In this document: positions 1 to 7,802 of the stretch, piece by piece
How the letters are laid out: each line of letters starts with the position of its first letter
How positions within the stretch are numbered: position 1 is the first letter of the stretch
Notes under the pieces: generated by a model
The model's input: the letters and a program-made list of their open reading frames with translations, nothing else
What the model was told of the DNA's origin: nothing
The model's database searches: none
From: Myxococcales bacterium
Lineage (GTDB): Bacteria > Myxococcota > Polyangia > Polyangiales > Polyangiaceae
Direction: 5' to 3'
NCBI GenBank assembly: GCA_020430865.1
Contig: JAGQIY010001062.1
Coordinates: 1 to 13,379, forward strand
DNA length: 13,379 bases
Position numbers and translations under genes: made by a program

Positions 1-1
1 C

Positions 2-1183
2 GGAGACACCACCGAGGAGCTGCTCGACTCGACGCTGCGCATCGTCGATCGACGGCCCAGCGAGCGCGCACCGAGCGCGCGCATCTCCGAACCTCTCGAC
101 GAGCTCTGCGTGCGCGCGACTCAGCTGGAAGCCAGGGCGCGCTTCAAGCACGCCGGCGAGCTGGTCAAGGAGCTCGACAAGATCATCCACGACGACGCCG
201 AGCGCGAACGTCGGCGGGAGGCAGCGCAGAAGGAGCGCATCGCCGCACGGATCGCGATGGTGGGCACGCACCCCGGTGGCGTCGAGGAGGCGCGGGCAGT
301 CGCGCTGCGGCGGCTGAATACGGCGCTGGTGCTCGACCCGGATCAACCAGAGGCTACCGAGACCATGCTGGCGCTGCTCATGGCACCGGCGCGAGAAGCC
401 CCGCCCGAGGTCCAGGAGCAGGTCCACAAGGCACAGGTCCGTCAGCGCCGCATCAGCGCCCGACGCTCCGCTCCGCTGTTCATGCTGGCTTCGACCGCGC
501 TCCTGTTGTGGCTCGCGAGCGGCGTGCGTGAATACTGGGTGCTCGCGCCGCCGGCGGTGCTGATCAGCATCACGTCCCTCTACGTCTGGCAGGCTGGCGA
601 GCGCGGCTGGACCTCTCGGTGGCACTACGCCCTGAGCGTGGTGATGGTCGCGGCGCTGGCCGCGAGCTTCGCGCTCTTCGTCGGTCCACTGTTGTTCGTG
701 CCGACCTTGCTGGTCGCGCTGGCCTTCGTCTCCACGGTGAACGCGCGCTCCGGCTCCAGCGTGCGGGTGCTGCTGGCTGGCATCGGCTGCCTGTCGCTCG
801 CGGCGACCATCGCCATCGGTCAGCTCGGCTACCTCCCGGTGACCCACGAGTTCACTGGTGACGCGCTCATCATCCGCTCGGAAACGCTACGCATGACCAA
901 GCCGGTGGTGCTCGGCTTCATCGCCCTGGGCAGCCTGCTCTGTGTGATCCTGCCAGTGGCGCTGGTGGGGCCCGCGCTCGACAGCATCTCCGAGGTCGAA
1001 CGCCAGCTCCTGGTGCGCCTCTGGCGCCTGCGCGCGCTGGTGCCCGATTCCCGGGCGTCGTCAGGAAAGATGCGCGCCGCAGCGCCCGTGTCCTCGAGCG
1101 GCAAGCTCAAGACCGGCGAGCGCCACAGCGGCCGCATGCAGGTCAGCAAGAAGCAGCGCAGCGACCCGCCCCGCTCCAGCTGA
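2..1183 (+). CDS. Membrane Ser/Thr protein kinase, C-terminal part (5'-truncated)
   Basis: The reading frame is open from base 2, so the gene enters from outside the window; 393 residues are visible. The first ~65 visible residues match the last helices of a eukaryotic-type (Hanks) protein kinase domain: a Glu-Pro-Leu-Asp-Glu-Leu-Cys-Val-Arg-Ala-Thr stretch, then an Ala-Arg-Phe...Ala-Gly-Glu-Leu pattern (kinase subdomain XI). A charged, coiled-coil-like segment and a short TPR-like stretch (about residues 95-130, LxxALxLDPxxxxA) follow. About six hydrophobic segments then lie between visible residues 157 and 327, ending in a basic Ser/Lys/Arg-rich tail. Soluble-kinase-plus-multi-TM proteins of this plan are common in myxobacteria. 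The ATP site and catalytic loop are outside the window, so activity cannot be judged. A GTG at 110 could be mistaken for the start, but the kinase-like residues before it argue for a partial gene. The target is unknown. Confidence 0.8.
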   Translation, partial: GDTTEELLDSTLRIVDRRPSERAPSARISEPLDELCVRATQLEARARFKHAGELVKELDKIIHDDAERERRREAAQKERIAARIAMVGTHPGGVEEARAVALRRLNTALVLDPDQPEATETMLALLMAPAREAPPEVQEQVHKAQVRQRRISARRSAPLFMLASTALLLWLASGVREYWVLAPPAVLISITSLYVWQAGERGWTSRWHYALSVVMVAALAASFALFVGPLLFVPTLLVALAFVSTVNARSGSSVRVLLAGIGCLSLAATIAIGQLGYLPVTHEFTGDALIIRSETLRMTKPVVLGFIALGSLLCVILPVALVGPALDSISEVERQLLVRLWRLRALVPDSRASSGKMRAAAPVSSSGKLKTGERHSGRMQVSKKQRSDPPRSS

Positions 1184-1200
1184 GCCGCTCACGGATGTCC

Positions 1201-1232
1201 GGGGTGAGGGAACGACGCATCCCCTCCCCCCC
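1201..1232. terminator. Candidate bidirectional terminator between convergent genes
   Basis: A G-rich run (GGGGTGAGGGA) and a C-rich run (TCCCCTCCCCCC) flank an 8-base loop and can pair with one mismatch and one bulge. The element lies in the 68-bp gap between the kinase gene and the convergent acylase gene, where a terminator serving both would sit. No clear T-tract follows on either side, so it is not a textbook intrinsic terminator. Confidence 0.35.
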
Positions 1233-1251
1233 AAACGTCGATGCGATCTCG

Positions 1252-4050
1252 TTACTTGCCCGGCTCGAAGAGCTCGTAGCTCTCCATGTGCTGCGCCACG
1301 TCCTCGGGCTTGAAGTAGTACGGGAAGCTCTCGTTGCGCAGCCACATCTTCAGCAAGTCCTCGTAGTGAGGTGATTCGGGGTCGTCCGACTGACCACCGG
1401 GCAGCGCGTTGCGGCTGACGATCCCATCCGGACGCAGCTCCGCGACGAAGCGCATCTGAGGCCCGCTGCCGTAGAGGAAGCTCGTGGTGCTCCCGCCCTG
1501 GCCCGCGACGTCGACGGTGTAGTTGCTGCCTCCGCGAGGATACGGACCTCGGGTAATGAACGCGGTCCCGGAGAACAGCCCGAACAGGTCGCGGATCTGC
1601 ATGCCGTGGAGCTGTCCCCAACGCCAGGTCATGACGTCGTTCGAATCGAAGGCGTCCTTGGACGCCAGGAACGTGAGCGCGTCAGCGAGGGCCTGGAGCA
1701 TGAGCTCGTCCTTGGTCTCGGTGACGTCAGGCGTCGTCACATCGTCGAAGAGGTCGGTCCCGGTGGCGGTCTGATCGGGGTGCTCCAGCAGATTGAACAG
1801 GGCGCGGGCCTTGTCCGTCGACCCGAGGCTGGTGTCGTACTGAGCGAGCTCGTCGTCGAAGACCGCGTTGCGGAAGCGCGGAAGCCAGGTGAAGAAGATG
1901 CTCGTGGCGATGCTCTCATCGATCTCCTCGGCGCTCGGCCCCGAATCCGTGCGGTAGTCCGCGTCCACGCCGCTTGGTGTTGTCAGCTTCCAGTTCTCGA
2001 TGCGCGCGATGGCATCGCCGACGTTCAGCTCCGTGACGCGATCGGGCAAGGCGTCCGCCGCGGCCAGCAAGAAGCCGCGCATGCGCTCCGCCTCGAGGCT
2101 CAGGTTGTCCGCCTGAATCCTCTGCATGTCTTCCATCGTGAACTTCTTTCCGGCCGCGATCTGCTCCTCGATGAGCTGCGTGATGCGCCCCGCGCGGAAA
2201 CCAATCGCGCGCTCGGCCACGAGGTACTGCGGGTCATTGGTCGGGTCGTTGTCCTGCAGCGTCCCGGCGACATCGTTGTTGGCGGTGACCAGCCAGCCGT
2301 TCTCCCGGTTCTTGTTCTGCGGGATGCGATCGTCGGGGATGAAGCCTTCCCACTCGCAAGCGCCCGTACCGTCCATCGGCTTGTACGGCGCGCAGTCGCC
2401 GCTCACGCTCTTGCGCAGGGGAACGAGCGCGTGGGGGTAGTAGCCAGTGTTGCCAGCGGTATCCGCGCCGTTCCAGTTCTGGGCCAGAACCGTCATGTTC
2501 TTCAGCGAGTCCATCCAGCCGTCGATGCTGCTGGCGCTCAGCAGCCCGAGCACGCCCTCGACTTCGTTGTCCACCATGCGCCCGGTCCACTTGATACTGA
2601 GCGCCTTCCCGTCCTTCTTCGATCCGTCGAGGATCGGACCGTGATGAGGCACGTACTCGATGACTTGCTTCTCGATGCGGGCGTCGGCACCGGCCCCCAC
2701 CTTGAACGACTGCTCGTACTGCTTGATGGGTACGTACTCGCCGTTGAACAGCACGGCGTCGCCGCTATCGTTCAATGTTTCAACGTAGATATCGGTAACG
2801 TCCCATCCGACCACGGTGCCACCCCAGGCGACGTTTCTGCTGTGACCGATCACGATGCCCGAGACGCCGGCCACGCTGATCCCGATCGCGCTGGTGCCCG
2901 TGTCGCCGCCATACAGGGCGGTGTCGATCTGAGCGTGGTGGAACTGCGCGGGCTGCACGAACGCCAGGTGCGGATCATTGGCGATGATGGGGTAGCCGCT
3001 CTCGGTGTGCTCGCCGGAGATCACCCAGTTGTTGGAGCCGATGGAGTCACGCTCGATGCCGCCTCCGAGAAGCGGTGAGTCGTGGTGCTCGATCTTCGAG
3101 AAATCGATCCCCGCCAGGCCTTGCTTCGCCTTGGCGTACGCCGCGAGGTGCCGGGGGTCCTTGGGGTTCAGGCTGAGCAGGCTGGGCTCCTGGCTGCTCT
3201 TCTTCTGCGCAGCGCCGAACCAGTTGGGCAAGATCACCGTCGGATCGCTGGGCTGAAAGCGCACCAGATCCGCGAACAGATCGGCCGGCAGCTTCTGGAT
3301 CCGCTCGCCGATGTATTGATCGAAGTCGCCCCCGCCGTCAGTCAACTGCCACTCCATCACCCGAGCCACGGCGATCGTGTCTCGAGGCTGCCAGTCTTCG
3401 ATATCCGCAGGCGTCACCTTCTTGAGCAACGGCGTGCCGTAGCTCGGAGGGAGCTGGTACTTCCCTTCTCTCAGCTCCGCGAGGTAAGCGTTGACGCCAG
3501 CAGCGTAGGCGTCGAGGAGCTCCAGGGTCGCCGGCGGGAGCTGCTTCACCACGGCGTCCGCGACCTGCTCGCCATCCGCGGTCATGAAGGTAGCTCGAAA
3601 GGTCGGATCGAAGGCAAGGCCAGCGTCCCCGATGCGCTCAGCAACGCGGCCCTGTCCCAGCATGCGGAACGCATCCATCAAGAACAGACGATCCCGGGCG
3701 TGCACGTAGCCGTTGGCGAAGATCGCGTCCTTCTGCGTGGCTGCGAAGATGTGAGGCACGCCGTACTCGTCGGTCACGATCTCCACGGGCTTCGACAGCC
3801 CGGGTCGCTTCACGACGACGTCGGGGGCGCGCTCCGCCGCGAACGGTGATCCCGCCGGCGGCCCAGCCTTTCCATCGTTGACCGCTTCGTCCTCCCCACA
3901 ACCACTGCCGAGCAGCGCCACCGCCAGCAGACTGCCGAGCCCCAGCAGTTGTTGCAGTCTCCGGCGCTTCCGTCGGGGGCTGGACGACTTGAAGTCTCGG
4001 CCAGAGAGAATCGGGGGTTCGTTACCGCATAGATACGCACTTCGAGCCAT
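1252..4050 (-). CDS. Penicillin acylase family Ntn hydrolase, predicted lipoprotein
   Basis: This 932-residue protein belongs to the penicillin amidase family (PF01804): N-terminal-nucleophile amidases made as one chain that cleaves itself into alpha and beta chains. A basic stretch (RRKRRR, residues 26-31) precedes a hydrophobic segment and a lipobox ending at Cys51, suggesting export and lipid anchoring. The alpha-chain signature TDEYGVPHIFA (93-103) is present. The expected autocleavage site and nucleophile appear as Gly338/Ser339 in GSNNWVISG. NDPHL (358-362) and AQNW...AD..GN.GYY (523-538) follow. GWLVTANND (585-593) aligns with the family's oxyanion-hole Asn region. The C-terminal part keeps the GGSNYTVD and LPGGQSDDP blocks. 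All key residues appear intact. Family substrates include beta-lactams, acyl-homoserine lactones and lipopeptides; sequence alone does not decide. Start ATG 4050 is the first in frame; a GGGGAGG lies rather far upstream (about 20 bases). It is divergent from the small four-Cys gene. Confidence 0.93.
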   Translation of the reverse strand: MARSAYLCGNEPPILSGRDFKSSSPRRKRRRLQQLLGLGSLLAVALLGSGCGEDEAVNDGKAGPPAGSPFAAERAPDVVVKRPGLSKPVEIVTDEYGVPHIFAATQKDAIFANGYVHARDRLFLMDAFRMLGQGRVAERIGDAGLAFDPTFRATFMTADGEQVADAVVKQLPPATLELLDAYAAGVNAYLAELREGKYQLPPSYGTPLLKKVTPADIEDWQPRDTIAVARVMEWQLTDGGGDFDQYIGERIQKLPADLFADLVRFQPSDPTVILPNWFGAAQKKSSQEPSLLSLNPKDPRHLAAYAKAKQGLAGIDFSKIEHHDSPLLGGGIERDSIGSNNWVISGEHTESGYPIIANDPHLAFVQPAQFHHAQIDTALYGGDTGTSAIGISVAGVSGIVIGHSRNVAWGGTVVGWDVTDIYVETLNDSGDAVLFNGEYVPIKQYEQSFKVGAGADARIEKQVIEYVPHHGPILDGSKKDGKALSIKWTGRMVDNEVEGVLGLLSASSIDGWMDSLKNMTVLAQNWNGADTAGNTGYYPHALVPLRKSVSGDCAPYKPMDGTGACEWEGFIPDDRIPQNKNRENGWLVTANNDVAGTLQDNDPTNDPQYLVAERAIGFRAGRITQLIEEQIAAGKKFTMEDMQRIQADNLSLEAERMRGFLLAAADALPDRVTELNVGDAIARIENWKLTTPSGVDADYRTDSGPSAEEIDESIATSIFFTWLPRFRNAVFDDELAQYDTSLGSTDKARALFNLLEHPDQTATGTDLFDDVTTPDVTETKDELMLQALADALTFLASKDAFDSNDVMTWRWGQLHGMQIRDLFGLFSGTAFITRGPYPRGGSNYTVDVAGQGGSTTSFLYGSGPQMRFVAELRPDGIVSRNALPGGQSDDPESPHYEDLLKMWLRNESFPYYFKPEDVAQHMESYELFEPGK

Positions 4051-4132
4051 GGCGGGTTTGTACCACGCGCCTCCCCATCGACGCTCAAGCTATGTCGCGC
4101 GCATCCGTTCGCTCTACTGAGCCACTACGTCG

Positions 4133-4366
4133 ATGGAAAGAGACAAACCCCAGCGCGAAGCCTGCCCTAACGCACGGCGTTGTCCGATGTTCGCCGAGTT
4201 CCAGAACCGCGCCGTGCTGCGGGTGTTCCAGCACCAGTACTGCTACGGGCGCTTCGAGCGCTGTGAGCGCTACAGAATCGCCAGTCAGGGCACGATGCCC
4301 GACGCTCGCTTGCTGCCGGACGGTGACTGGCTGCCCCAGCGCTCGGAGCGTCCCGAAGCCGAGTGA
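4133..4366 (+). CDS. Small four-cysteine protein (77 aa)
   Basis: Function unknown. The 77-residue protein has four cysteines: Cys11 and Cys17 (CPNARRCPMF), then Cys37 and Cys44 in an aromatic, charged block (YCYGRFERCERYR, 36-48). A tail DARLLPDGDWLP follows. The spacing (CxnCPxF...YCxxxFxRCxRY...LLPDG) resembles short orphan proteins I associate with delta-proteobacteria/myxobacteria, and could bind zinc or an Fe-S cluster; this is inference. There is no signal peptide or membrane segment, so it is probably cytoplasmic. An in-frame TGA lies 15 bases before ATG 4133, and the only internal ATG options would lose the first cysteines, so the start is well fixed. No strong Shine-Dalgarno is visible. 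Its TGA abuts the stop codon of the convergent hydrolase gene. The 82-bp gap to the divergent acylase gene shows no clear promoter motif. Confidence 0.72.
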   Translation: MERDKPQREACPNARRCPMFAEFQNRAVLRVFQHQYCYGRFERCERYRIASQGTMPDARLLPDGDWLPQRSERPEAE

Positions 4367-5401
4367 TCAGTCCCGACCGTGGCGTAGGTCAGCCATCACG
4401 TCCGACCAGTCGATGCTCGTGTCCTTTCGCCTCCCGGTGAGCAGCGCTGGTTCCGCTCGACCCAGCTGGCCAGAGAAGTAGCTCAACGCGTCGCGCCACA
4501 GCGTCTGTTCGAAGCGCGGCTTGAAGAAGCCGAAGTGCCCGACGGCATCTGCTCCGAGATCCCGCGGCCGCAGATGTACCCACACCGGCTTCGAACCGAG
4601 GGCGTTCGCCAGCTCTCGTACGGCTCCCCGCGGAGCGAAATCGTCGTCACTGAAGGTGTAGAGCCGAGTCGGACGCTGGAAGCGCGCGAGACGGTCGGCC
4701 GCGCCAGAGTTCTCCTCGCGGAAATATCCAGGGGTCCGACACCAGCGAGCCCACTCTCGAGCGACGCCCTTGGGCAGGTCCACGCCAAGCCCCAGCTGAC
4801 CAGGCCAGAAGCCGAACAGGCTGGTCGCCGTGGGAACCAGCAGGTGCCACACGAAGCCGAGCTTGGCACGACCGAGCGGTTCCCAGTGACCGAAGTAGCC
4901 GAGCTGCGCGCCGACCAGGAGCAGCGCGTCGACCTGATGGCTCTCGTCGATCAAGCCGAGGAGCTGACCACCAAAGCTATGTCCGATGGCGACCAGAGCG
5001 CCTCCCTGAGCGCGCGCCCAGCGGATCACCGCGCGAGCATCTAGCTCCGCCCAGTCACGCATCGTCGCGTCGAAGCCCACCAGTGTGCCCGGTCGCGAGC
5101 GCCCGACGCCGCGGTAGTCATACGTCACCACACGGAAACCTTCCGCCGCCGCGAAGCGGGCGAAGCGCCCGTAGTAGGTCTGAGGCACGGCAGTCGCACC
5201 GTGGATCAGGATGGTCGCGCGCACATCCCCGAGCGGCTCGAAACTGGTCGCACCAATCAGGTAGCCGTCCGCCGCCTCGAGCTGGACCTCTCGCTCGACG
5301 ACCCGGGAGCGCTTCGGGTGGCTAGCCTCCTCCAGCTCTGCCAAGTGTGCTGCGGTCTCGGGCGAGGTTTGAGTTATGCTGCCGCTGTGGAAAACATCCA
5401 T
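4367..5401 (-). CDS. Alpha/beta hydrolase (COG4757-like)
   Basis: With the start chosen here the protein has 344 residues. It has the serine alpha/beta-hydrolase pattern: an oxyanion strand LIHGA (65-69), TYDYRGVGRSRPG (93-105), the nucleophile elbow GHSFGG with Ser142, a candidate acid in FSDDDFAP (Asp252-254), and a C-terminal GHFGFFK with the candidate catalytic His289. The ADGYLIGATSFEP opening, the Tyr-Tyr-x-Arg-Phe-Ala-Arg-Phe block and the DWAELDARAVIRWA block resemble predicted hydrolases of the COG4757 type. There is no signal peptide, so it is probably cytoplasmic. The ester or lactone substrate is unknown. The frame extends to an ATG at 5494, but ATG 5401 has a GGAGG five bases upstream, and the longer N-terminus would swallow the divergent control region. 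The adjacent divergent LysR gene suggests regulation by it. Confidence 0.88.
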   Translation of the reverse strand: MDVFHSGSITQTSPETAAHLAELEEASHPKRSRVVEREVQLEAADGYLIGATSFEPLGDVRATILIHGATAVPQTYYGRFARFAAAEGFRVVTYDYRGVGRSRPGTLVGFDATMRDWAELDARAVIRWARAQGGALVAIGHSFGGQLLGLIDESHQVDALLLVGAQLGYFGHWEPLGRAKLGFVWHLLVPTATSLFGFWPGQLGLGVDLPKGVAREWARWCRTPGYFREENSGAADRLARFQRPTRLYTFSDDDFAPRGAVRELANALGSKPVWVHLRPRDLGADAVGHFGFFKPRFEQTLWRDALSYFSGQLGRAEPALLTGRRKDTSIDWSDVMADLRHGRD

Positions 5402-5423
5402 GATCGCCTCCAGGTCCTTGCGC

Positions 5424-5450
5424 CCCAGCGCGATCGCCGGGTGCGCTGGG
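5424..5450. promoter_or_regulatory. Perfect 8-bp inverted repeat in the hydrolase/LysR control region
   Basis: Arms CCCAGCGC (5424-5431) and GCGCTGGG (5443-5450) are exact reverse complements separated by 11 bases. The repeat lies 22 bp before the hydrolase start, beyond its ribosome binding site, in the divergent region shared with a LysR gene. LysR regulators bind interrupted dyads, so an operator is plausible. A hairpin in the hydrolase leader RNA is the alternative. Confidence 0.45.
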
Positions 5451-5487
5451 ATGCAAGCAACATGGGGGTGCCGAATGGCGATCGGTT

Positions 5488-5503
5488 GCTGCAAGTATGC
5501 AGC
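5488..5503. promoter_or_regulatory. Perfect 6-bp inverted repeat upstream of the LysR gene
   Basis: GCTGCA (5488-5493) and TGCAGC (5498-5503) flank a 4-base AGTA spacer. The site is 26 bp before the LysR start, where a regulator would repress its own gene. It differs in sequence from the repeat at 5424-5450, so the two need not bind the same protein. The arms are short enough that chance is possible. Confidence 0.35.
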
Positions 5504-5529
5504 TCGACCCTGCGGAGGCGACTCGACAC

Positions 5530-6426
5530 ATGCTGAACTGGGATGATTTGCGCTTCTTTCTGGCCCTGCATCGCAACAGCAACCTGGCGCGCGCGGCTGC
5601 CGAGCTGAAGGTCAACGCCACGACGGTGGGCCGGCGCCTGAGCACCTTGGAGGAGCAAGTCGGCGCGCGGCTCTTCGATCGCACGCCGGACGGCTACCTG
5701 CCAACCAGCGCCGGGGTCGAGCTGGTGCAGCACGCCGAGCGCATGGAAGCGGAGGCGCTCGGCGCCGAGCGGCGACTGAGCGGCGCCGACACCCGCCTCG
5801 AAGGCAGCGTGCGGGTCAGCGTCACGGAGATGCTCGCGACGCGCTTCATCGCATCCCACCTGCGCGCTTTTCAAGCCAAGCACCCGGGCATCACGCTGGA
5901 GCTCACCTGCACCCAGCGCAGCGTGAACCTCACGCGGCGCGAGGCCGACGTCGCCCTGCGCCTCAGCCGCCCCAAGGAAGACAACGTGATCACCAAGCGC
6001 ATCGCGCAGATCGACCTGTCGCTGTACGCCGCTGGCGTCTACTCCCTCGATTGTGGCATCCCCGAGGATGCAGAAAAATCTCTGAGGGGTCACCGCGTGT
6101 TGATGTTCGCCGACTCCCGCGCCTTCAACGTCGAGAACCAGTGGCTGGAGGAGCGCCTGGACGGCGCCACCATTGCCTTTCGCTCGGACAGCGTTTCGTC
6201 GATCTACGCGGCGGCCTCGTGTGGCCTCGGCATCGCGCTCCTGCCTCGCAGCGTGGCCGAGCGAGACTCGACCCTGGTTCGAATCCGCACGGAGACATCC
6301 CCGACGCCACGCGAGGTCTGGCAGACGATTCACGCCGACATGCGCAACAACGCCCGCGTGCGCGCGGTGACCGAGTTCCTGGCAGGCGTCGTCGCGGCCC
6401 GGGTGCCAAGCGGCGCCCCTTGTTGA
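5530..6426 (+). CDS. LysR-family transcriptional regulator
   Basis: This 298-residue protein is the usual LysR length. The N-terminal winged helix-turn-helix is clear: WDDLRFFLALHRNSNLARAA, then ATTVGRRLSTLEEQVGARLF (residues 4-49), followed by the PTSAG block and a linker helix. Residues ~90-290 form the periplasmic-binding-protein-like effector domain, including GSVRVSVTE, the FQAKHPGITLEL segment and SCGLGIALLP. ATG 5530 is preferred over ATG 5497: a GGAGG (5514-5518) lies 11 bases upstream, and the family's N-terminus begins at this Met. It is divergent from the alpha/beta hydrolase gene, which it probably controls along with itself through the inverted repeats between them. The effector is unknown. 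It is convergent with the transporter-like gene 34 bp downstream, with no obvious terminator between. Confidence 0.93.
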   Translation: MLNWDDLRFFLALHRNSNLARAAAELKVNATTVGRRLSTLEEQVGARLFDRTPDGYLPTSAGVELVQHAERMEAEALGAERRLSGADTRLEGSVRVSVTEMLATRFIASHLRAFQAKHPGITLELTCTQRSVNLTRREADVALRLSRPKEDNVITKRIAQIDLSLYAAGVYSLDCGIPEDAEKSLRGHRVLMFADSRAFNVENQWLEERLDGATIAFRSDSVSSIYAAASCGLGIALLPRSVAERDSTLVRIRTETSPTPREVWQTIHADMRNNARVRAVTEFLAGVVAARVPSGAPC

Positions 6427-6460
6427 ATGGACTCGCGTCGCCGCGTGCCCTCACCCCCGA

Positions 6461-7585
6461 TCAGGCATCCAGCATCAGCAGGCGCGAGAAACGCCGCTCC
6501 CATTTCATGAAGGCGAGGAGCAACGGAATGATCAGCAGCGCTACCAGCACTCCAAAGGGCCCACCCGGCACGCGCTGGTCCTGATACAGGTAGTAGACGC
6601 TCGACGCACCGTGGGTGATGAAGAAGTAGGCGAAGAGCAGGCCGACGGAGACGCGTCGACCGCCGCTCGCGAGGACCGCGAACGCGACGCTGAACAGCAG
6701 TGCTCCCGCAGCCGCCGCTCCCACGACCCAGACCCAGGTCACGAACGGGACGTGAAGCTCGTAGCAGAAGACCTCCCAGCACGCCGTGCCGGCGCTCACC
6801 ACGAGCCCAGTCGCAATCGCTCTCCGCGCGGATAACCAGGCACGCAGCGGCGGGAGGAGAGCGATGACGAGCAGGAACAGGCACAGGCACCACTCGAACA
6901 CGACCTCGCGCGCCGCCTCGAACTCGCCGGGCACGACCAGCGAGTTGGCGACCCAGACAGCGCCAGGGATCACCAGGGCTCCAGCCCCGAACCAGCCGCG
7001 CGCCGCCTGCGCACTGACCCGCGCATTTGTTTCCCCGCGGTCATATGACGTACCAGCCAGCCCGCTGAGCCAGACGAACCCGAGCGCGATGCCCCAGGCG
7101 AGGACGCTCCCGGAGATCCCGCCAGATCTTTCGGGGGCGAGGAGCGGCGCGAGGCGATAGGCGAACACGAAGAGTGCGATCGGCGCGATACGCTCCGAGA
7201 CGCCGGCGCAGCGCTGCACCACCTGACTCCACGCCGCGTACATGCCGACCACGCTGCAGGCGCTGCCGACCGACACCAGGAGCGCGACTACGCGCCAGTC
7301 AGGCGAGCTCTGGGTAGAGTACAGTGCACCCATCAAGGCGAGCGTCACTCCAGAGGCCGCGGCAAGCCGGGGGCGTAACGTCGCCAGCGCCGCGCCCAGG
7401 GCAAAGCCCAGCATCGCCCAGGCGTCGCCGATGGTCAGGGTCCAGAGGGCATCCCGCCTGGAGAGACCGCCAGCCATCGCGCGCTCGATAAATTCTCCAT
7501 GGAATACATGGGCGGCGAAGCGCTCGGCGAACAGAGCCACGACGAGCAACCAGGCAGAACGGGGCACGGCAGTTCGAGACGTCAT
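6461..7585 (-). CDS. 12-TM transporter-like membrane protein (MFS/POT-like), paralogue 1
   Basis: The protein has 374 residues and about twelve hydrophobic segments, as in the major facilitator superfamily. It is related to the protein at 7803-9032: both have Glu-Arg in TM1 (E21-R22), then F...F..RAM, a Gly-x-Trp...Gly..LG block in TM2, a GS.C...G...A segment near TM4 and a R(R)..VGL.F.YF...G....Y block in TM11. The TM1 Glu-Arg resembles part of the ExxER motif of POT/PTR peptide transporters, but the rest of that motif is missing, so substrate and transport activity are unproven. ATG 7585 has GAGGGG just upstream and aligns with the paralogue's start. The frame could extend to a TTG at 7663, but those residues lack a counterpart in the paralogue. 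The 217-bp gap to the upstream paralogue suggests its own promoter. Confidence 0.8.
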   Translation of the reverse strand: MTSRTAVPRSAWLLVVALFAERFAAHVFHGEFIERAMAGGLSRRDALWTLTIGDAWAMLGFALGAALATLRPRLAAASGVTLALMGALYSTQSSPDWRVVALLVSVGSACSVVGMYAAWSQVVQRCAGVSERIAPIALFVFAYRLAPLLAPERSGGISGSVLAWGIALGFVWLSGLAGTSYDRGETNARVSAQAARGWFGAGALVIPGAVWVANSLVVPGEFEAAREVVFEWCLCLFLLVIALLPPLRAWLSARRAIATGLVVSAGTACWEVFCYELHVPFVTWVWVVGAAAAGALLFSVAFAVLASGGRRVSVGLLFAYFFITHGASSVYYLYQDQRVPGGPFGVLVALLIIPLLLAFMKWERRFSRLLMLDA

Positions 7586-7677
7586 CACCCCTCGAGCTAC
7601 GCGCCGAAACGCACCGAGCGCCCGCGCTCCGGAGACGTTTGCCAACAAAGCAAGGCGAGCCAAGATCAGCTCGATCC

Positions 7678-7683
7678 TGTCAA
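7678..7683 (-). promoter_or_regulatory. Possible -35 element (TTGACA) before the 7585 gene
   Basis: The minus strand reads an exact TTGACA at 7683-7678, in the 217-bp gap between the two transporter-like genes and about 95 bp before the ATG at 7585. I see no convincing -10 hexamer 16-18 bp downstream, so this is only a weak pointer to a separate promoter. The rest of the gap (7586-7802) shows no gene I can support. Confidence 0.2.
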
Positions 7684-7802
7684 CCAGCCACCTCCTCCGT
7701 GTGACCCAGCTCGGCCAGGTTGAACCGCGAGGAAATAGTCAGTGGCGGCCCCAACCTCCGTCGAAGGGCCTAGCCGCCGAGCGAGCGGGCCGTGCCGATC
7801 TG

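Noticed and set aside
1606..3078. A 490-codon plus-strand open frame opposite the acylase gene
   Set aside because: It is an antisense shadow of a clear penicillin-acylase gene. Its translation is Arg/Val/Asp-rich low-complexity text with no recognisable motif.
4256..4276. GAGCGCT repeated with a two-base gap, a possible operator
   Set aside because: It lies inside the four-Cys gene and is explained by the codons of the ERCERY motif.
5374..6333. A 319-codon minus-strand open frame over the LysR gene
   Set aside because: It overlaps a full-length LysR with all its motifs, and its own translation has no family features. High GC commonly leaves such open antisense frames.
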